DNA of 64,000 bases from Serratia nematodiphila DZ0503SBS1 (GCF_000738675.1 NZ_JPUX01000001.1:3534001-3598000), one strand, 5' to 3'; positions 20,001 through 27,987 are shown, counted from the stretch's first letter. A program made the numbers and translations. The notes: generated by a model from the sequence alone, not told the origin.

Positions 20001-22602
20001 GCAGGAGCAGGCGCTGGTCGCGGCGGTCAACCGCACCGGGCAGGCGGTGGCGGACACCACCTTGCATCAGGCGATCGCCGAGCAAGCGCGGCGCACGCCG
20101 GAACGCATCGCGCTGCAGGACGCCGGGCACAGCCTCAGCTACCGTGACATGCAGCGCCAGGCCGCGCTGTTGGCCGAACGGCTGACGGCGGCCGGCATTC
20201 AGCCGGGCGATATCGTCGCGGTGGCGTTGCCGCGTTCGGTACGCCTCAGCCTGGCGCTGACGGCGATTGTGCAGACCGGCGCCGCCTGGCTGCCGCTGGA
20301 TACCGGTTACCCGGACGAGCGGCTGGCCTACATGGTGGAGGACGCCAAACCACGGCTGATTATCACCGAGAGCGCGTTGGATGCCCGCTTCGCCGCGCTG
20401 GCGCCGACGCTGCGGTTCGATGCGCTGGATGACAGCGGGCGCGAACCGGCACCGCGCCCAGCGGCGGGGAGCGGCGATTATCCCGCCTACGTGCTGTATA
20501 CCTCCGGCTCGACCGGGCGGCCGAAAGGCGTGGTGGTGAACCACCGGGCGATCGTCAACCGTCTGTTCTGGATGCAGCATGAGTATGCGCTTGATACGCA
20601 GGACGTGGTCCTGCAGAAAACGCCGTGCAGCTTCGACGTTTCCGTTTGGGAGTTCTTCTGGCCGCTGATGGTCGGCGCGCGTCTGGTGATGGCGCCGCCG
20701 GAGGCGCACCGCGATCCGCAAGCGCTGACGACCTTGATCGACGACTATGGCGTGACCACGCTGCATTTCGTTCCGTCGATGTTGGCTATCTGGGTTGAGG
20801 CGCTGAACGAACGGGCGCCGCAGCGCGCCGCCGCCAGCCTGAAACGCGTGTTCTGCAGCGGCGAGGCGTTGTCGTGTGAACTGGCTTCCCGCTATCAGGC
20901 GTTGGTTGCCGCGCCGCTGCATAACCTGTATGGCCCGACGGAGGCAGCGGTCGATGTTACCTATCAACCGGCGTCCGGCGAGGCATTGGCGGCGGTGAAC
21001 GGCGCCGGCGTGCCGATCGGCAAACCGGTCTGGAACACCCAACTGAGCATTCTCGACGCCATGCTGCGGCCGGTGCCCGTCGGCTGCGCCGGCGATCTCT
21101 ACCTGCGCGGCATTCAGCTGGCCGACGGCTATCTGCATCGGCCGGGATTGACGGCGCAGCGGTTTGTCGCCGATCCCGCCGGCAACGGCGCGCGCATGTA
21201 TCGCACCGGCGATATCGCCCGCTGGCTGGAGGACGGCAGCGTCGAGTATTTGGGCCGCAGCGACGATCAGCTGAAGATCCGCGGCCAGCGCATCGAGCTG
21301 GGCGAAATCGAGCAGGCGCTGCTGGCGCAGCCGGGGGTAGCGCAAGCGGCGGTGCACGCCATCGAACTGGGCGAGGGCGCGGCGGGACTGGGCGGCGCCG
21401 ATATGCGGCAGCTGGTTGCCTGGCTGATCGCCCAACCGGGCGTGACGCTGGATACCGCCGTACTGCATCAGGCGCTGGAGGCGCGTTTGCCGGCGCATAT
21501 GATGCCGGTCAGCTATGTCATGACCGACAGCTTCCCGCTCAGCGCCAGCGGCAAGCTGGATCGCAAGGCGTTGCCGCGGCCGCAGCTGAACCCGCAGAGC
21601 GGCCGCGCGCCGCAAAGCGACAGCGAGCGCCTGCTGGCGGCGCTGTTCGGGGAACTGCTGGGGCGCGAGACGGTGTATGCCGACGACGACTTCTTCGCAC
21701 TGGGCGGCCACTCGCTGCTGGCGATGCGTTTGGCGGCGGAATTGCGGCGGCGCGTCCCTCGGCCATTGAGCGTCGGGCAAATCATGTTCGCCCGCAGCCT
21801 GGAGAAGATGGCGCATCTGCTTGATGACGTGCAGGCCGCCAACTCGGCCGAAAGCCGCGGCGTCGGCGAATGCCTGCAACTGCGGGCCGGCCAAGGCCCG
21901 GCGCTGTTCTGCCTGCATCCGGCTTCCGGTTTCGCCTGGCAGTACTCGGGGCTGAGCCGTTATCTGCCGGGGAGCTATCCGATTATCGGGCTGCAGTCGC
22001 CAAGGCCGGATGGTGCCATCGCCACCTGCGAAGACATTGAGCAGATGGTCGATCGTCATCTCGCCACTCTGCGCCGCCTGCAGCCGCAGGGGCCTTACTA
22101 CCTGCTGGGCTATTCGCTCGGCGGCACGCTGGCGCATTCGATGGCCGCGCGTCTGCAGCAGCAGGGGGAGGAGGTGGCGTTCCTCGGCATGCTGGATACC
22201 TATCCGCCGGAAGGCCAGGACTGGACCGGCCCCACCGAGGAGGAGGCGCAGAAGGAGGTGGCGCAGGAGCAGGCCGAGTTTATGGCGGAAGATCATGGCG
22301 ATCCGGCGCTGATGGCGGAAAAGGCGACGATGTTTGACAGCATCGTCGCCAACTATCGCGACGCGGTGCGCCTTCTGTCTCAAGCGCGCAGCCGGCGTTT
22401 CCACGGCACGGCAACGCTGTTCGTCGCCGACCGGACGCTGCCGCCAGAGATGGACATCAACGCCGTGTGGGCGCCGTATCTGGATGGGCTGATCTGCCAT
22501 CACCAAGGCTGCGAGCACGCAGACATCCTGTCGCCGGCCTCACTGGAGACGCTTGGGCCGCTATTGCATTCGCTGCTGACGCGGCAATACGGGTTGGTAT
22601 AA
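14092..22602 (+). CDS. Dimodular siderophore NRPS, C-A-T-E-C-A-T-TE (EntF/chrysobactin-synthetase-like)
   Basis: A 2836-residue synthetase. Order read from motifs: C1 (HHLTLDGFS, ~residue 153); A1 (YTSGSTGKPKG, ~630); T1 (LGGDSIS, Ser ~1029); epimerization domain (HHLVVDGVSW, ~1204, with RTVGWLTAEYPL and LFNYLGRF); C2 (HHLIVDGWS, ~1684); A2 (YTSGSTGRPKG, ~2135); T2 (LGGHSLLAM, Ser ~2540); thioesterase (GYSLGG, Ser ~2675). The A2 pocket reads DVWHFSLVD, as in EntF, so it activates L-Ser. The A1 pocket carries extra acidic residues, consistent with a basic amino acid (inference). C1 probably accepts an aryl group from a separate EntB-type carrier. Expected product: DHB-D-X-L-Ser, possibly trimerised by the TE. 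The start is at GGGAAAGGAC; earlier in-frame codons overlap mbtH. Confidence 0.93.
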   Translation: MSETLSLPDTQVEYRDYPLVAAQPGIWIADQIALRRNSFAVAHYTELHGAIDRSALERAIRQGLAEADTVQARFFEAQDGQPVQRLPLIADPARVQAPEWFDFSARPDAEQAALALMNDDLAQDLPADGERPLYRHAVIRVSADRWFWYQRFHHLTLDGFSFEAITRRIADIYRALRHGLSPAASPFTPFGKVVEEYQQWQTSPARRRAAEFWQQHLCDLPSPLSLSTESREVEPGARPLKQALVLPESLFDEALRDGALQSLQPADIVTAALAMYLARMSGETRFSLGFPFMRRMGSQALAAVGPVVNVLPLLLNVTPEMSLADVCQATVAQIKQARRHQRYEAEQIKRDLGLVGGHQELYGPVINVKVYHSALSFDGQAAVTHTLAMGPVDDLEFEIGFRNGVLTLSLVANPAKYSPRTLHHHAERIGHWLQQLARQPHQPNGQLALIGEGELKQLAAWGRGAHLTPPAGMVSIMDAFQRQVERQPEALAVACGDVRLSYRQLSERVMQLGRVLIESGIGAEDVVAIGIPRSVDTLVALFGVLASGAAYMPLDLDYPRERLALMCDDARPAMLLTHRATQANMPDLPQVLCLDDAACLARCAAAEAAPITDAERRAPLNEAHLAYMIYTSGSTGKPKGVMSTHRGLLNLFLSHQASLFGPAIEKFQARHGRRLRAGHTASFSFDSSWEPLFCMMMGSELVIFDEELRRDPWALLEQTQQTPIDLLDITPSFFSQLVDCGLLKGQFPLPAFVMIGGEAATPTLWNLMQQHPEVEIHNYYGPSEYTVDTLGAPVTAAEQPVIGRPLANTEVWLLDGRLQPVPIGAAGELYISGKGIARGYLRRPDLTAARFVANPFAEGEVMYRSGDLMRWSAEGQLVFIGRTDHQIKVRGFRVELGEVESALAALPDVGRAVAIAEPIGATYRLIGYCSVQDDARRASPSLQSELLGQLAQRLPDYMVPAILVVMPELPLNVNGKIDRQALPKPQETLAQSIREPATEQERLICGAMAQLLGMDRIGADDDFFALGGDSISAMGLGTALRRKGYLLRPREIFALHTPARMAQAMQPLAVDSQAARSVQQGPIDGLPILHWFAETGDMHRRFAHGVFLRVPAELQPEQLRYALEQLRTAHPALGARIREGQLVVETAAAGELMQVHNVSGELELAAEQAFDAALDHLEPAAGAMMQGILLQRDGQSLGLVLAIHHLVVDGVSWRILLDELRQVADSAMQGQPITLPPEETSLYEWSARLRADAERREAELPFWRRMLADGAPRLGRRALDPLSDRTGDVSEKRTLLDSRLTAALLGTLPQGYRAQVEEIMLCALAQACRRRFQAASLRFSLESHGRAELDDGLDLARTVGWLTAEYPLHIELHDAEHNEAVRAVKRATRAVADRGVGYGQLRYLHPQRDELAALAQRNAPEILFNYLGRFSQDEGNWTPQRSQTRFRDAFAVAQDAQQALSYGLEVNIFVEERRDGACLAINWSWLEAIFSESDIAQLHSGIEQAVRSLCEFAERHPERAAATLVAAEIAQPNVDDETVRAWEQECGPLAAALPLLPLQHGLLFHAQTAQQGGSYNSLTRLSLCGELDEHQLQQALNAVIRRHPQLAARFNREGEPLQLIPQESHWPLDSRKLPPLSEEQEAQALHELEQEELRRDLFNQPGAMLHALRIKHGDSERYTLFLNAHHLIVDGWSTPVVLNDLMLALREGEQALPPLRSNYADIVRRLTARDADASRRLWRETLQDVRPTLLFGESHNDRVHELEMTLPPAEERRLLTLCRERGLTLNTLMQGIWALQLASCCGHQDVVFGSPVSGRFGQIEGIEEHVGLFSNTLPVRVRLQHDRSLTDQLTELQHRQIELLEHDDLGLGEIQHLAGAGTLFDTLLVVENYPDNDALLGGAGSLRCDAIRNKGYTHYPLTLLVLPGERLRLLMEYRDSVLQPERFAARLMALLQQWIAQPDLPLPHWQLQTPQEQALVAAVNRTGQAVADTTLHQAIAEQARRTPERIALQDAGHSLSYRDMQRQAALLAERLTAAGIQPGDIVAVALPRSVRLSLALTAIVQTGAAWLPLDTGYPDERLAYMVEDAKPRLIITESALDARFAALAPTLRFDALDDSGREPAPRPAAGSGDYPAYVLYTSGSTGRPKGVVVNHRAIVNRLFWMQHEYALDTQDVVLQKTPCSFDVSVWEFFWPLMVGARLVMAPPEAHRDPQALTTLIDDYGVTTLHFVPSMLAIWVEALNERAPQRAAASLKRVFCSGEALSCELASRYQALVAAPLHNLYGPTEAAVDVTYQPASGEALAAVNGAGVPIGKPVWNTQLSILDAMLRPVPVGCAGDLYLRGIQLADGYLHRPGLTAQRFVADPAGNGARMYRTGDIARWLEDGSVEYLGRSDDQLKIRGQRIELGEIEQALLAQPGVAQAAVHAIELGEGAAGLGGADMRQLVAWLIAQPGVTLDTAVLHQALEARLPAHMMPVSYVMTDSFPLSASGKLDRKALPRPQLNPQSGRAPQSDSERLLAALFGELLGRETVYADDDFFALGGHSLLAMRLAAELRRRVPRPLSVGQIMFARSLEKMAHLLDDVQAANSAESRGVGECLQLRAGQGPALFCLHPASGFAWQYSGLSRYLPGSYPIIGLQSPRPDGAIATCEDIEQMVDRHLATLRRLQPQGPYYLLGYSLGGTLAHSMAARLQQQGEEVAFLGMLDTYPPEGQDWTGPTEEEAQKEVAQEQAEFMAEDHGDPALMAEKATMFDSIVANYRDAVRLLSQARSRRFHGTATLFVADRTLPPEMDINAVWAPYLDGLICHHQGCEHADILSPASLETLGPLLHSLLTRQYGLV

Positions 22603-22660
22603 CGCAACCGGGCCGGGGCGTGCGCCACGGCCCGTACTAAAACATGATATGCAGGACACT

Positions 22661-23944
22661 ATGGCCAGATCTTCTTTTTTTCTTGATTTCAGCTTGCTGA
22701 GAAGCAATGCGCATTTTCGCGCGATTTTCTGCGCCCGCATGCTGTCGGTGTTTTCCCTCGGCATGCTGGCGGTGGGGGTGCCGATTCAGATCCAGGCGAT
22801 GACCGGCTCCACGTTGCAGGTGGGCGTGGCGGTGGCGCTGGACGGGGTGGGCATGTTTATCGGCCTGATGCTGGGCGGGGTGCTCGCCGATCGCTACGAT
22901 CGCCGCAAGCTGATCCTGTTCGCGCGCGGCACCTGCGGGCTGGGCTTTGTCGCCCTGAGTTTGAACGCCTTCGCCCCGGCGCCTTCGCTGTGGGCGCTCT
23001 ACCTGCTGGCGGCCTGGGACGGGTTCTTTGGCGCACTGGGCATGACGGCGCTGATGGCGGTGATCCCGCTGCTGGTTGGGCGTGAAAACCTGGCGGCGGC
23101 GGGGGCCTTGAGCATGGTGACGGTGCGCATCGGCGCGATCCTGGCGCCGGCGCTGGGCGGGATTATCATCGTGTTCGGCGGTGTCGGTCTCGCTTTCGCC
23201 GTCGCGGCGGCCGGGACGCTGGGCACCCTTGTGCCGCTAGTGCGCTTGCCGACGCTGCTGCCGCAGCAGCAGGAGCCGGAACACCCGCTGCGCGCGCTCG
23301 CCAGCGGCTTCCAGTTTGTCTGGCGCAATAAGGTGGTCGGCTCGGTGGTGTTGCTGGGGATGTTGATGAGCATCGTCGGCGCCGTCAGGGTGCTGTTCCC
23401 GGCGCTGGCGCAGGACGCTTACCACGTCGGCGCCTCCTCAATTGGCCTGATGTATTCTGCGGTGCCGCTCGGTGCGATGCTGGGCGCGCTGACCAGCGGT
23501 TGGGTGGGGCGTTTCTCTCGCCCTGGCGTGCTGATCCTGGCCGCCGCTATCGTCGCGTTCACCGCCATCGCATCGCTGGGGCTGTTCAGCCATCTGGCGC
23601 CGGCGCTGTTGGCGCTGGTGTGCTACGGCTATGCCAATGCCATCGCCTCACTTCTGCAGTTCATGCTGATCCAGAGCAACACGCCGGACCATCTGCTGGG
23701 GCGGGTGAACAGCCTCGGCACCGCACAGGACGTGACCGGCGATTCGATCGGCGCGCTGGGGCTCGGCGTTCTGGGCAGGATGTTTACCCCGTTGATGAGC
23801 GTGCTGTCGTTCGGTGCGTTCGCCGCCTTGTTGGGCGTGCTGGTGGCCTGCAGCGTGCGCACGCTGCGCCAGTGCCGGCCGGCAGACGCGTTGGTCGAGC
23901 ACGATGAACCCGCTCCGGCAACCTCAGCGGCGGCGGACAATTAA
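22661..23944 (+). CDS. entS: EntS-type MFS siderophore exporter
   Basis: A 427-residue, 12-TM major-facilitator exporter for catecholate siderophores. It follows E. coli EntS closely: RAIFCARMLSVFSLGMLAVG, GLMLGGVLADRYDRRKLILF, ARGTCGLGFVALSLNAFAP, LGRVNSLGTAQDVTGDSIGA. The ATG at 22661 has AGGA 6 bp upstream, and MARSSFFLDFSLLRS aligns with the EntS start; a further in-frame ATG lies 12 bp earlier. It comes 58 bp after the NRPS and ends the operon, convergent with the HxlR gene 4 bp away. Confidence 0.92.
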   Translation: MARSSFFLDFSLLRSNAHFRAIFCARMLSVFSLGMLAVGVPIQIQAMTGSTLQVGVAVALDGVGMFIGLMLGGVLADRYDRRKLILFARGTCGLGFVALSLNAFAPAPSLWALYLLAAWDGFFGALGMTALMAVIPLLVGRENLAAAGALSMVTVRIGAILAPALGGIIIVFGGVGLAFAVAAAGTLGTLVPLVRLPTLLPQQQEPEHPLRALASGFQFVWRNKVVGSVVLLGMLMSIVGAVRVLFPALAQDAYHVGASSIGLMYSAVPLGAMLGALTSGWVGRFSRPGVLILAAAIVAFTAIASLGLFSHLAPALLALVCYGYANAIASLLQFMLIQSNTPDHLLGRVNSLGTAQDVTGDSIGALGLGVLGRMFTPLMSVLSFGAFAALLGVLVACSVRTLRQCRPADALVEHDEPAPATSAAADN

Positions 23945-23948
23945 CCCC

Positions 23949-24308
23949 TTATGGCACCGGCGGCTCCGGCCGGTGCTGTTCGCCCCAGTGGCACATCATG
24001 TCGATCACCGGGATCAGCGAACGCCCGCGCTCGGACAGGCTGTACTCCACCTTGGGCGGGATCTGCGGATACTCCTTTCTCACCACTAGCCGATCTTTTT
24101 CCAGCTCTTTCAGCGTCGAACTGAGCGTCTTGTACGAAATGGTGCCGATACAGCGCTGCAGTTCGTTGAACCGCAATACCGGCTTATACAACGCCAGCCA
24201 GTAGAGAATAATCATTTTGTATTTGCCGTTGATCACCGACAGGGTGTAGCCATAACCGGTGTCTTCAAGGCTGATGCCCGTTGGGCTGCAGTGGGATTCG
24301 GCGGTCAT
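23949..24308 (-). CDS. HxlR-family transcriptional regulator
   Basis: A 119-residue winged-helix regulator of the HxlR (DUF24) family: VINGKYKMIILYWLALYKPVLRF, NELQRCIGTISYKTLSSTLKE, DRLVVRKEYPQIPPKVEYSL and ERGRSLIPVIDMMCHW. A Cys in RCIG (about residue 53) and a second in MCHW could be redox-sensing, as in HypR/YodB-type members. It is divergent from a flavodoxin-fold quinone reductase-like gene, the usual target of such regulators (aldehyde, quinone or diamide stress). Confidence 0.88.
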   Translation of the reverse strand: MTAESHCSPTGISLEDTGYGYTLSVINGKYKMIILYWLALYKPVLRFNELQRCIGTISYKTLSSTLKELEKDRLVVRKEYPQIPPKVEYSLSERGRSLIPVIDMMCHWGEQHRPEPPVP

Positions 24309-24409
24309 TTACACTTTCTCCAGGGTAAGTATGTGTCGTGACTGTGCGTATTTTACATTCTGTCAGCATACCCTAAGATGCGTCGAAACACCTGACTGGA
24401 GAACTCAGT

Positions 24410-24964
24410 ATGAAAACCTTGGTGGTCGTGACCCATCCCGATATGGCGAACTCGGTGGTCAATAAACGTTGGCTGGAGGAACTGCGTCGCTATCCGGCGC
24501 TGTATACCGTGCACGAACTGCATCAGGCCTATCCGGACTGGCAGATCGACGTCGCCAAAGAACAGCAGTTGATTGAAGCCCATGACAACATCGTGCTGCA
24601 GTTCCCGATTTACTGGTTCAGCAGCCCGCCGCTGCTGAAAAAATGGCTGGACGACGTGCTCACCTACGGCTGGGCCTACGGTTCCCGCAGCGGCTATAAG
24701 ATGCAGAACAAGAAACTGGCGCTGGCGGTCACGGCGGGCGTGCGCGCAGAAGATTACGCGCGTGAAGGGCGTTATCGCTACTCGCTGGAGGAAATCTTCC
24801 GGCCGTTTGAAGTCACCGCCGGTTACGTGCGGGCCGACTATGCTTCGTTCTTTGCCTTTTACGGCAAGGAAGCCGCTTCGGACGGGGCGGCAGAGCAGGT
24901 TCAGCAGCACGAGCTGGACAGCAGCGCGCAGGGCTATCGGGCATTTCTCGCTGCCCTGAATTAA
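24410..24964 (+). CDS. NAD(P)H-dependent oxidoreductase, flavodoxin-like (KefF/MdaB type)
   Basis: A 184-residue cytoplasmic FMN/FAD-dependent quinone reductase-like protein. It has the opening MKTLVVVTHPDMANSVVNKR, the flavin-binding loop LQFPIYWFSSPPLLKKWLDD (about residue 65-85) and AVTAGVRAEDY. It probably reduces quinones by two electrons for detoxification. It is divergent from the HxlR regulator, with about 100 bp between them that holds both promoters. Exact substrate unknown. Confidence 0.86.
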   Translation: MKTLVVVTHPDMANSVVNKRWLEELRRYPALYTVHELHQAYPDWQIDVAKEQQLIEAHDNIVLQFPIYWFSSPPLLKKWLDDVLTYGWAYGSRSGYKMQNKKLALAVTAGVRAEDYAREGRYRYSLEEIFRPFEVTAGYVRADYASFFAFYGKEAASDGAAEQVQQHELDSSAQGYRAFLAALN

Positions 24965-25055
24965 CGACACGCCCCTGATGCGCCTGATAGTGCTGTTGCG
25001 AATGTCCGGGGAGGAATATGATTACCGTCTCCTATGACTCGCCGGTGATAACCCC

Positions 25056-25187
25056 ATGCCTTCGGCCGAAACGTTTATTGCTTTTCTTGTTGCACTCACT
25101 CTCCTGGGCCAGACATGATGCTCACGCTGGCCCGGGGTATCGGCCTAGGCCGCCGTATCGCGCTGCTCAATTCTCTTCGTTATCTCG
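25056..25187 (+). pseudogene. Remnant of a LysE/RhtB-family amino acid exporter gene
   Basis: The ATG at 25056 reads MPSAETFIAFLVALTLLG and then meets a stop. A one-base shift at about 25110 restores GPDMMLTLARGIGLGRRIAL, the family's conserved first-helix/PGPD region. The similarity stops after about 40 codons, so most of the gene is gone. It directly abuts the LysR remnant, implying a deletion that fused the two. Confidence 0.65.
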
Positions 25188-25373
25188 GTACTGACGCAGT
25201 CCGATTTGGTGGCGATATTGCCGGAGCGGCTGGTGCGCAACCACCCTTTATTGCAGCAACTCAAGCCGCCGTTGGCGGTGCCGGGTTTTGAAATGACTAT
25301 GCTGTGGCACGAACGATCGCATCGGGATCCCGCTCACCAGTGGCTGCGCGAACATATCGTGCGTTTAGTGTGA
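25188..25373 (+). pseudogene. 3' remnant of a LysR-type regulator gene
   Basis: In frame from 25188 to the TGA at 25371: VLTQSDLVAILPERLVRN, then PLAVPGFEMTMLWHERSHRD and AHQWLREHIVRLV before the stop. This is the characteristic C-terminal ligand-domain end of NodD/YbeF-like LysR proteins. The DNA-binding part is missing and no start or ribosome-binding site is present. Confidence 0.75.
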
Positions 25374-25392
25374 GCGGAAACAGCGCGGGAAA

Positions 25393-25554
25393 TTACATGA
25401 ACAGGAAGCGGTCGGCCAGCGGAACGCCACGCTCAAGGCGCGGTGGCAACGCGTCGTCACGATCGTCAGGCTGGGCAGCCTGTGGTGCGGTGTCTTCGGC
25501 TTTTTCGATCATCAGCTCGCCGAGCAGGGCCAGAAAACGAGTGATCTTTTGCAT
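25393..25554 (-). CDS. Small protein of unknown function (53 residues)
   Basis: Starts at the ATG at 25554 with an excellent GGAGGG about 5 bp upstream and ends at TAA. It begins MQKITRFLALLGELMIEKAE, continues with an acidic and proline-containing middle (QPDDRDDALPPRLERG) and ends PLADRFLFM. The short amphipathic N-terminus could attach to membrane. Nothing in it identifies a family. The good ribosome-binding site and codon use like neighbouring genes argue that it is expressed. Confidence 0.55.
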   Translation of the reverse strand: MQKITRFLALLGELMIEKAEDTAPQAAQPDDRDDALPPRLERGVPLADRFLFM

Positions 25555-25659
25555 ATTCCCTCCGGGCAATGATTAACCTGAGGATGATAGTAATCGCCGC
25601 CTAACCGAATGGGAAAAACTTAAAACTCATATCCTAAGAACCGGATCGCATATCGCCTG

Positions 25660-25687
25660 ACCGGGCGACGGTTACCCATCGCCCGGT
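25660..25687 (-). terminator. Hairpin downstream of the copper-type receptor gene
   Basis: ACCGGGCGA pairs exactly with TCGCCCGGT around a 10-nt loop, beginning 7 bp after the stop of the - strand gene. No T-run follows, so it may be Rho-assisted or only a 3'-end stabiliser. Confidence 0.5.
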
Positions 25688-25694
25688 GAATAGC

Positions 25695-27764
25695 TTAGAA
25701 GGTGACGTTAACCTTGGCCCACAGGGTGCGGCCCGGTTCATTCACCGCGCTGTTGGCCGAATAGCCGAAGGCGCTGTTGCCTGCCAGGTTGAGGTGCTCG
25801 CTGTAGGTCTTGTTCAGGATGTTATCCAGACCGGCGCTCAGCTTGACGTTTTTATTCACCTTGTAGGCGGCGTTGGCGGAGAGCACGCCGAAGCCGGCGC
25901 TTTCGGCAAAGTCTTTGCCCACCACGTTGCCTTCGTTGATCGCCACGCGGTTTTGGCTGCTGACCAGACGCCACAGGCCGGTGCCGCTCCAGTCGCCGTA
26001 CTCGTAGGTCAGCCCCAGGCGCGCTTCCAGCGGCGGGATCTGCGGCAGCGGGCGGCCGTCGCGGGTGTTTTTACCCCAGGAGTAGGCCAGGCTGGCGTCG
26101 GTTTTCCAGTGTTCGCTCAGCTGGTAGCCCATGCCCATTTCGCCGCCCATGATGTTGGCGTTGACGTTGTCGGCCTGGCTGAGGCGCGCGTTGTGCGGAG
26201 CGTATTTGAACAGGATGAAATCATCGACGCGGCCCAGGTAAGCGGAGACCCAACCGTTGAAGCGCTTGCCGTTGTACTGCGCGCCGATATCAAGCTGCGT
26301 GGTTTTCTCGCTCTTGACGCTGGAGAACGGATCCTTGCTGCCGTTCGGGCCGAGCTTCGGCGAGAACAGCTCCCAGTAATCCGGGAAACGCTCGGTATAA
26401 CCGACGCCGGCGTACAGCATCAGCGGCAGCTCGGCCAGCGTGTGCTCAAGGCGCATAAAGCCGCTCGGCAGGGTGTCGGAACGCTCCGCATCGCCGCCGT
26501 TGCGGAAGTTTTCCACCAGGGTGCGATCGAGACGCGCGCCGCCGATCAGTTTATCCTGTTCGCTGGTGGACCAGGTCAGTTCGCTGAAGGCGCCGTAGCT
26601 GTTGAACTGGGCGTCTTTTTCCCAGCTGCCGCGGCTCATGCTGCGATGGGTGTTGGTTTGGGTGTCCAGGCCGCTTTCCAGCTTCACGTCCTGCCACTGC
26701 CAGGTGCCCATCACGCGGCCGCCAACGGTACGGCGATCGAGCTGCATCGTCATGCCGGAGGACATCATATGCCCGCCATGGCCGCCCATGCTCATGCCGC
26801 TATGGCCGCCGTGCCCACCCATGCCGCCGCTGCCCGGCGAGCGCAGGGTGACGTTGTCCATCACGTGGTTGGCGTAGTTGTAGTAGACCTGCGCTTCCAG
26901 CTTATCCAGCACCTCGCCGATGTTGGATTTTTCCACCCGCATGCCCAGGCTTTCGCGTTTGAACTGCGAACCGTCCATGCTGCGGCCGGCATAGCGCGCT
27001 TCGCCGTTGCCGCGCCCCATGGTCACTTCCAGCAGCGTGTCGGCATCCGGCGTCCAGCCGAGCGCCAGATCGCCGTTCCACTTGTCCCAGCGCGACGGCA
27101 CGCGCGTATTGGTGCCGTCCTGATAATCGTTGGAACGAGATTTGTTGGCCATCACCCGCAAGTAACCTTGCTCGGCGCCGAGGCTGGCGTCGATATTCTC
27201 GTCCCAGCGGCCGTTGGAGCCGGTCAGCACGCTGGCGTTGCCTTTGACGCCCGGCTTGTCGAAGCGTGGGCGTTCACGCTCAAAACGCACGGTGCCCGCC
27301 GACGATCCCGGCCCCCACAGCACCGTCTGCGGCCCTTTGGTGATGGTCAGCAGATCGAAACTTTCCGGCGAGATGTAAGAGGTGGGCGCATCCATTCTCG
27401 ATGGGCAGGCGCCCAGCATTTCCGAACCGTCGGTGAGGATCTTCAACCGCGAACCGAACATGCCGCGGAACACCGGATCGCCGTTGGTGCCGCCGTTGCG
27501 GATCTGAGAAAAACCGGGAATGGTTTTCAGGTAGTCCGAGCCATCGCTGGCCGGCACCGGCTGACGCGGAGTTTTCGGTGACGTCACGATGGTCAGCGGA
27601 GAGTAGAGTGGTGCGGTGACGGTGATCACGTCGCCATCATTAACCTGTGTGTCGGCAGGGTGCTGATGCGCCTGCGCCGCGTGGCCAGCCAGCAGGAACA
27701 GCGGCATGGCGGCGGTGATGGCGCGGGCGGCGGCGTTCTTTTTATAAACGGGTTTAAACATCAT
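25695..27764 (-). CDS. TonB-dependent copper receptor (OprC/NosA-like)
   Basis: A 689-residue outer-membrane receptor. The signal peptide ends near residue 33 (MPLFLLAGHAAQA). The plug holds IVTSPKTPRQPVPASDGSDY, RGMFGSRLKILTDGSEMLGACPSRMD and TKGPQTVLWGPGSSAGTVRF, all typical of OprC-type copper receptors. A Cys (GACPS) and a His/Met-rich barrel loop (GGMGGHGGHSGMSMGGHGGH, about residues 314-333) could bind copper. The barrel ends in WAKVNVTF. AAGGAAAG precedes two adjacent ATGs. A His/Met-rich DUF2946 gene lies 223 bp upstream on the same strand, consistent with a copper role. Confidence 0.9.
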   Translation of the reverse strand: MMFKPVYKKNAAARAITAAMPLFLLAGHAAQAHQHPADTQVNDGDVITVTAPLYSPLTIVTSPKTPRQPVPASDGSDYLKTIPGFSQIRNGGTNGDPVFRGMFGSRLKILTDGSEMLGACPSRMDAPTSYISPESFDLLTITKGPQTVLWGPGSSAGTVRFERERPRFDKPGVKGNASVLTGSNGRWDENIDASLGAEQGYLRVMANKSRSNDYQDGTNTRVPSRWDKWNGDLALGWTPDADTLLEVTMGRGNGEARYAGRSMDGSQFKRESLGMRVEKSNIGEVLDKLEAQVYYNYANHVMDNVTLRSPGSGGMGGHGGHSGMSMGGHGGHMMSSGMTMQLDRRTVGGRVMGTWQWQDVKLESGLDTQTNTHRSMSRGSWEKDAQFNSYGAFSELTWSTSEQDKLIGGARLDRTLVENFRNGGDAERSDTLPSGFMRLEHTLAELPLMLYAGVGYTERFPDYWELFSPKLGPNGSKDPFSSVKSEKTTQLDIGAQYNGKRFNGWVSAYLGRVDDFILFKYAPHNARLSQADNVNANIMGGEMGMGYQLSEHWKTDASLAYSWGKNTRDGRPLPQIPPLEARLGLTYEYGDWSGTGLWRLVSSQNRVAINEGNVVGKDFAESAGFGVLSANAAYKVNKNVKLSAGLDNILNKTYSEHLNLAGNSAFGYSANSAVNEPGRTLWAKVNVTF

Positions 27765-27987
27765 CTTTCCTTAAGCTAACTCTTTTCCGTTCTTGGCCGA
27801 GGGATTATTCAGGCGTGGGGAGGCCTGGCGAAAATCACCATCGGTAAATACGGGGGGGTAATTCCCTGAACGCGGAAATAACCGGGCTAATAATGTCGTC
27901 TCGATGATTAACCATTGGGCGAATTAATTCCGCCGGGTTGAAGCGATCAACGGCAATACAGAGAACGGCAATGGGCTTATTGTTAAA

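Noticed and set aside
18613..22518. A 1301-codon open frame antisense to the siderophore synthetase
   Set aside because: A shadow of the GC-rich NRPS codons on the other strand, low complexity in Arg/His/Gln, and no start signal. A similar 703-codon shadow lies opposite the siderophore receptor (10084-12195).
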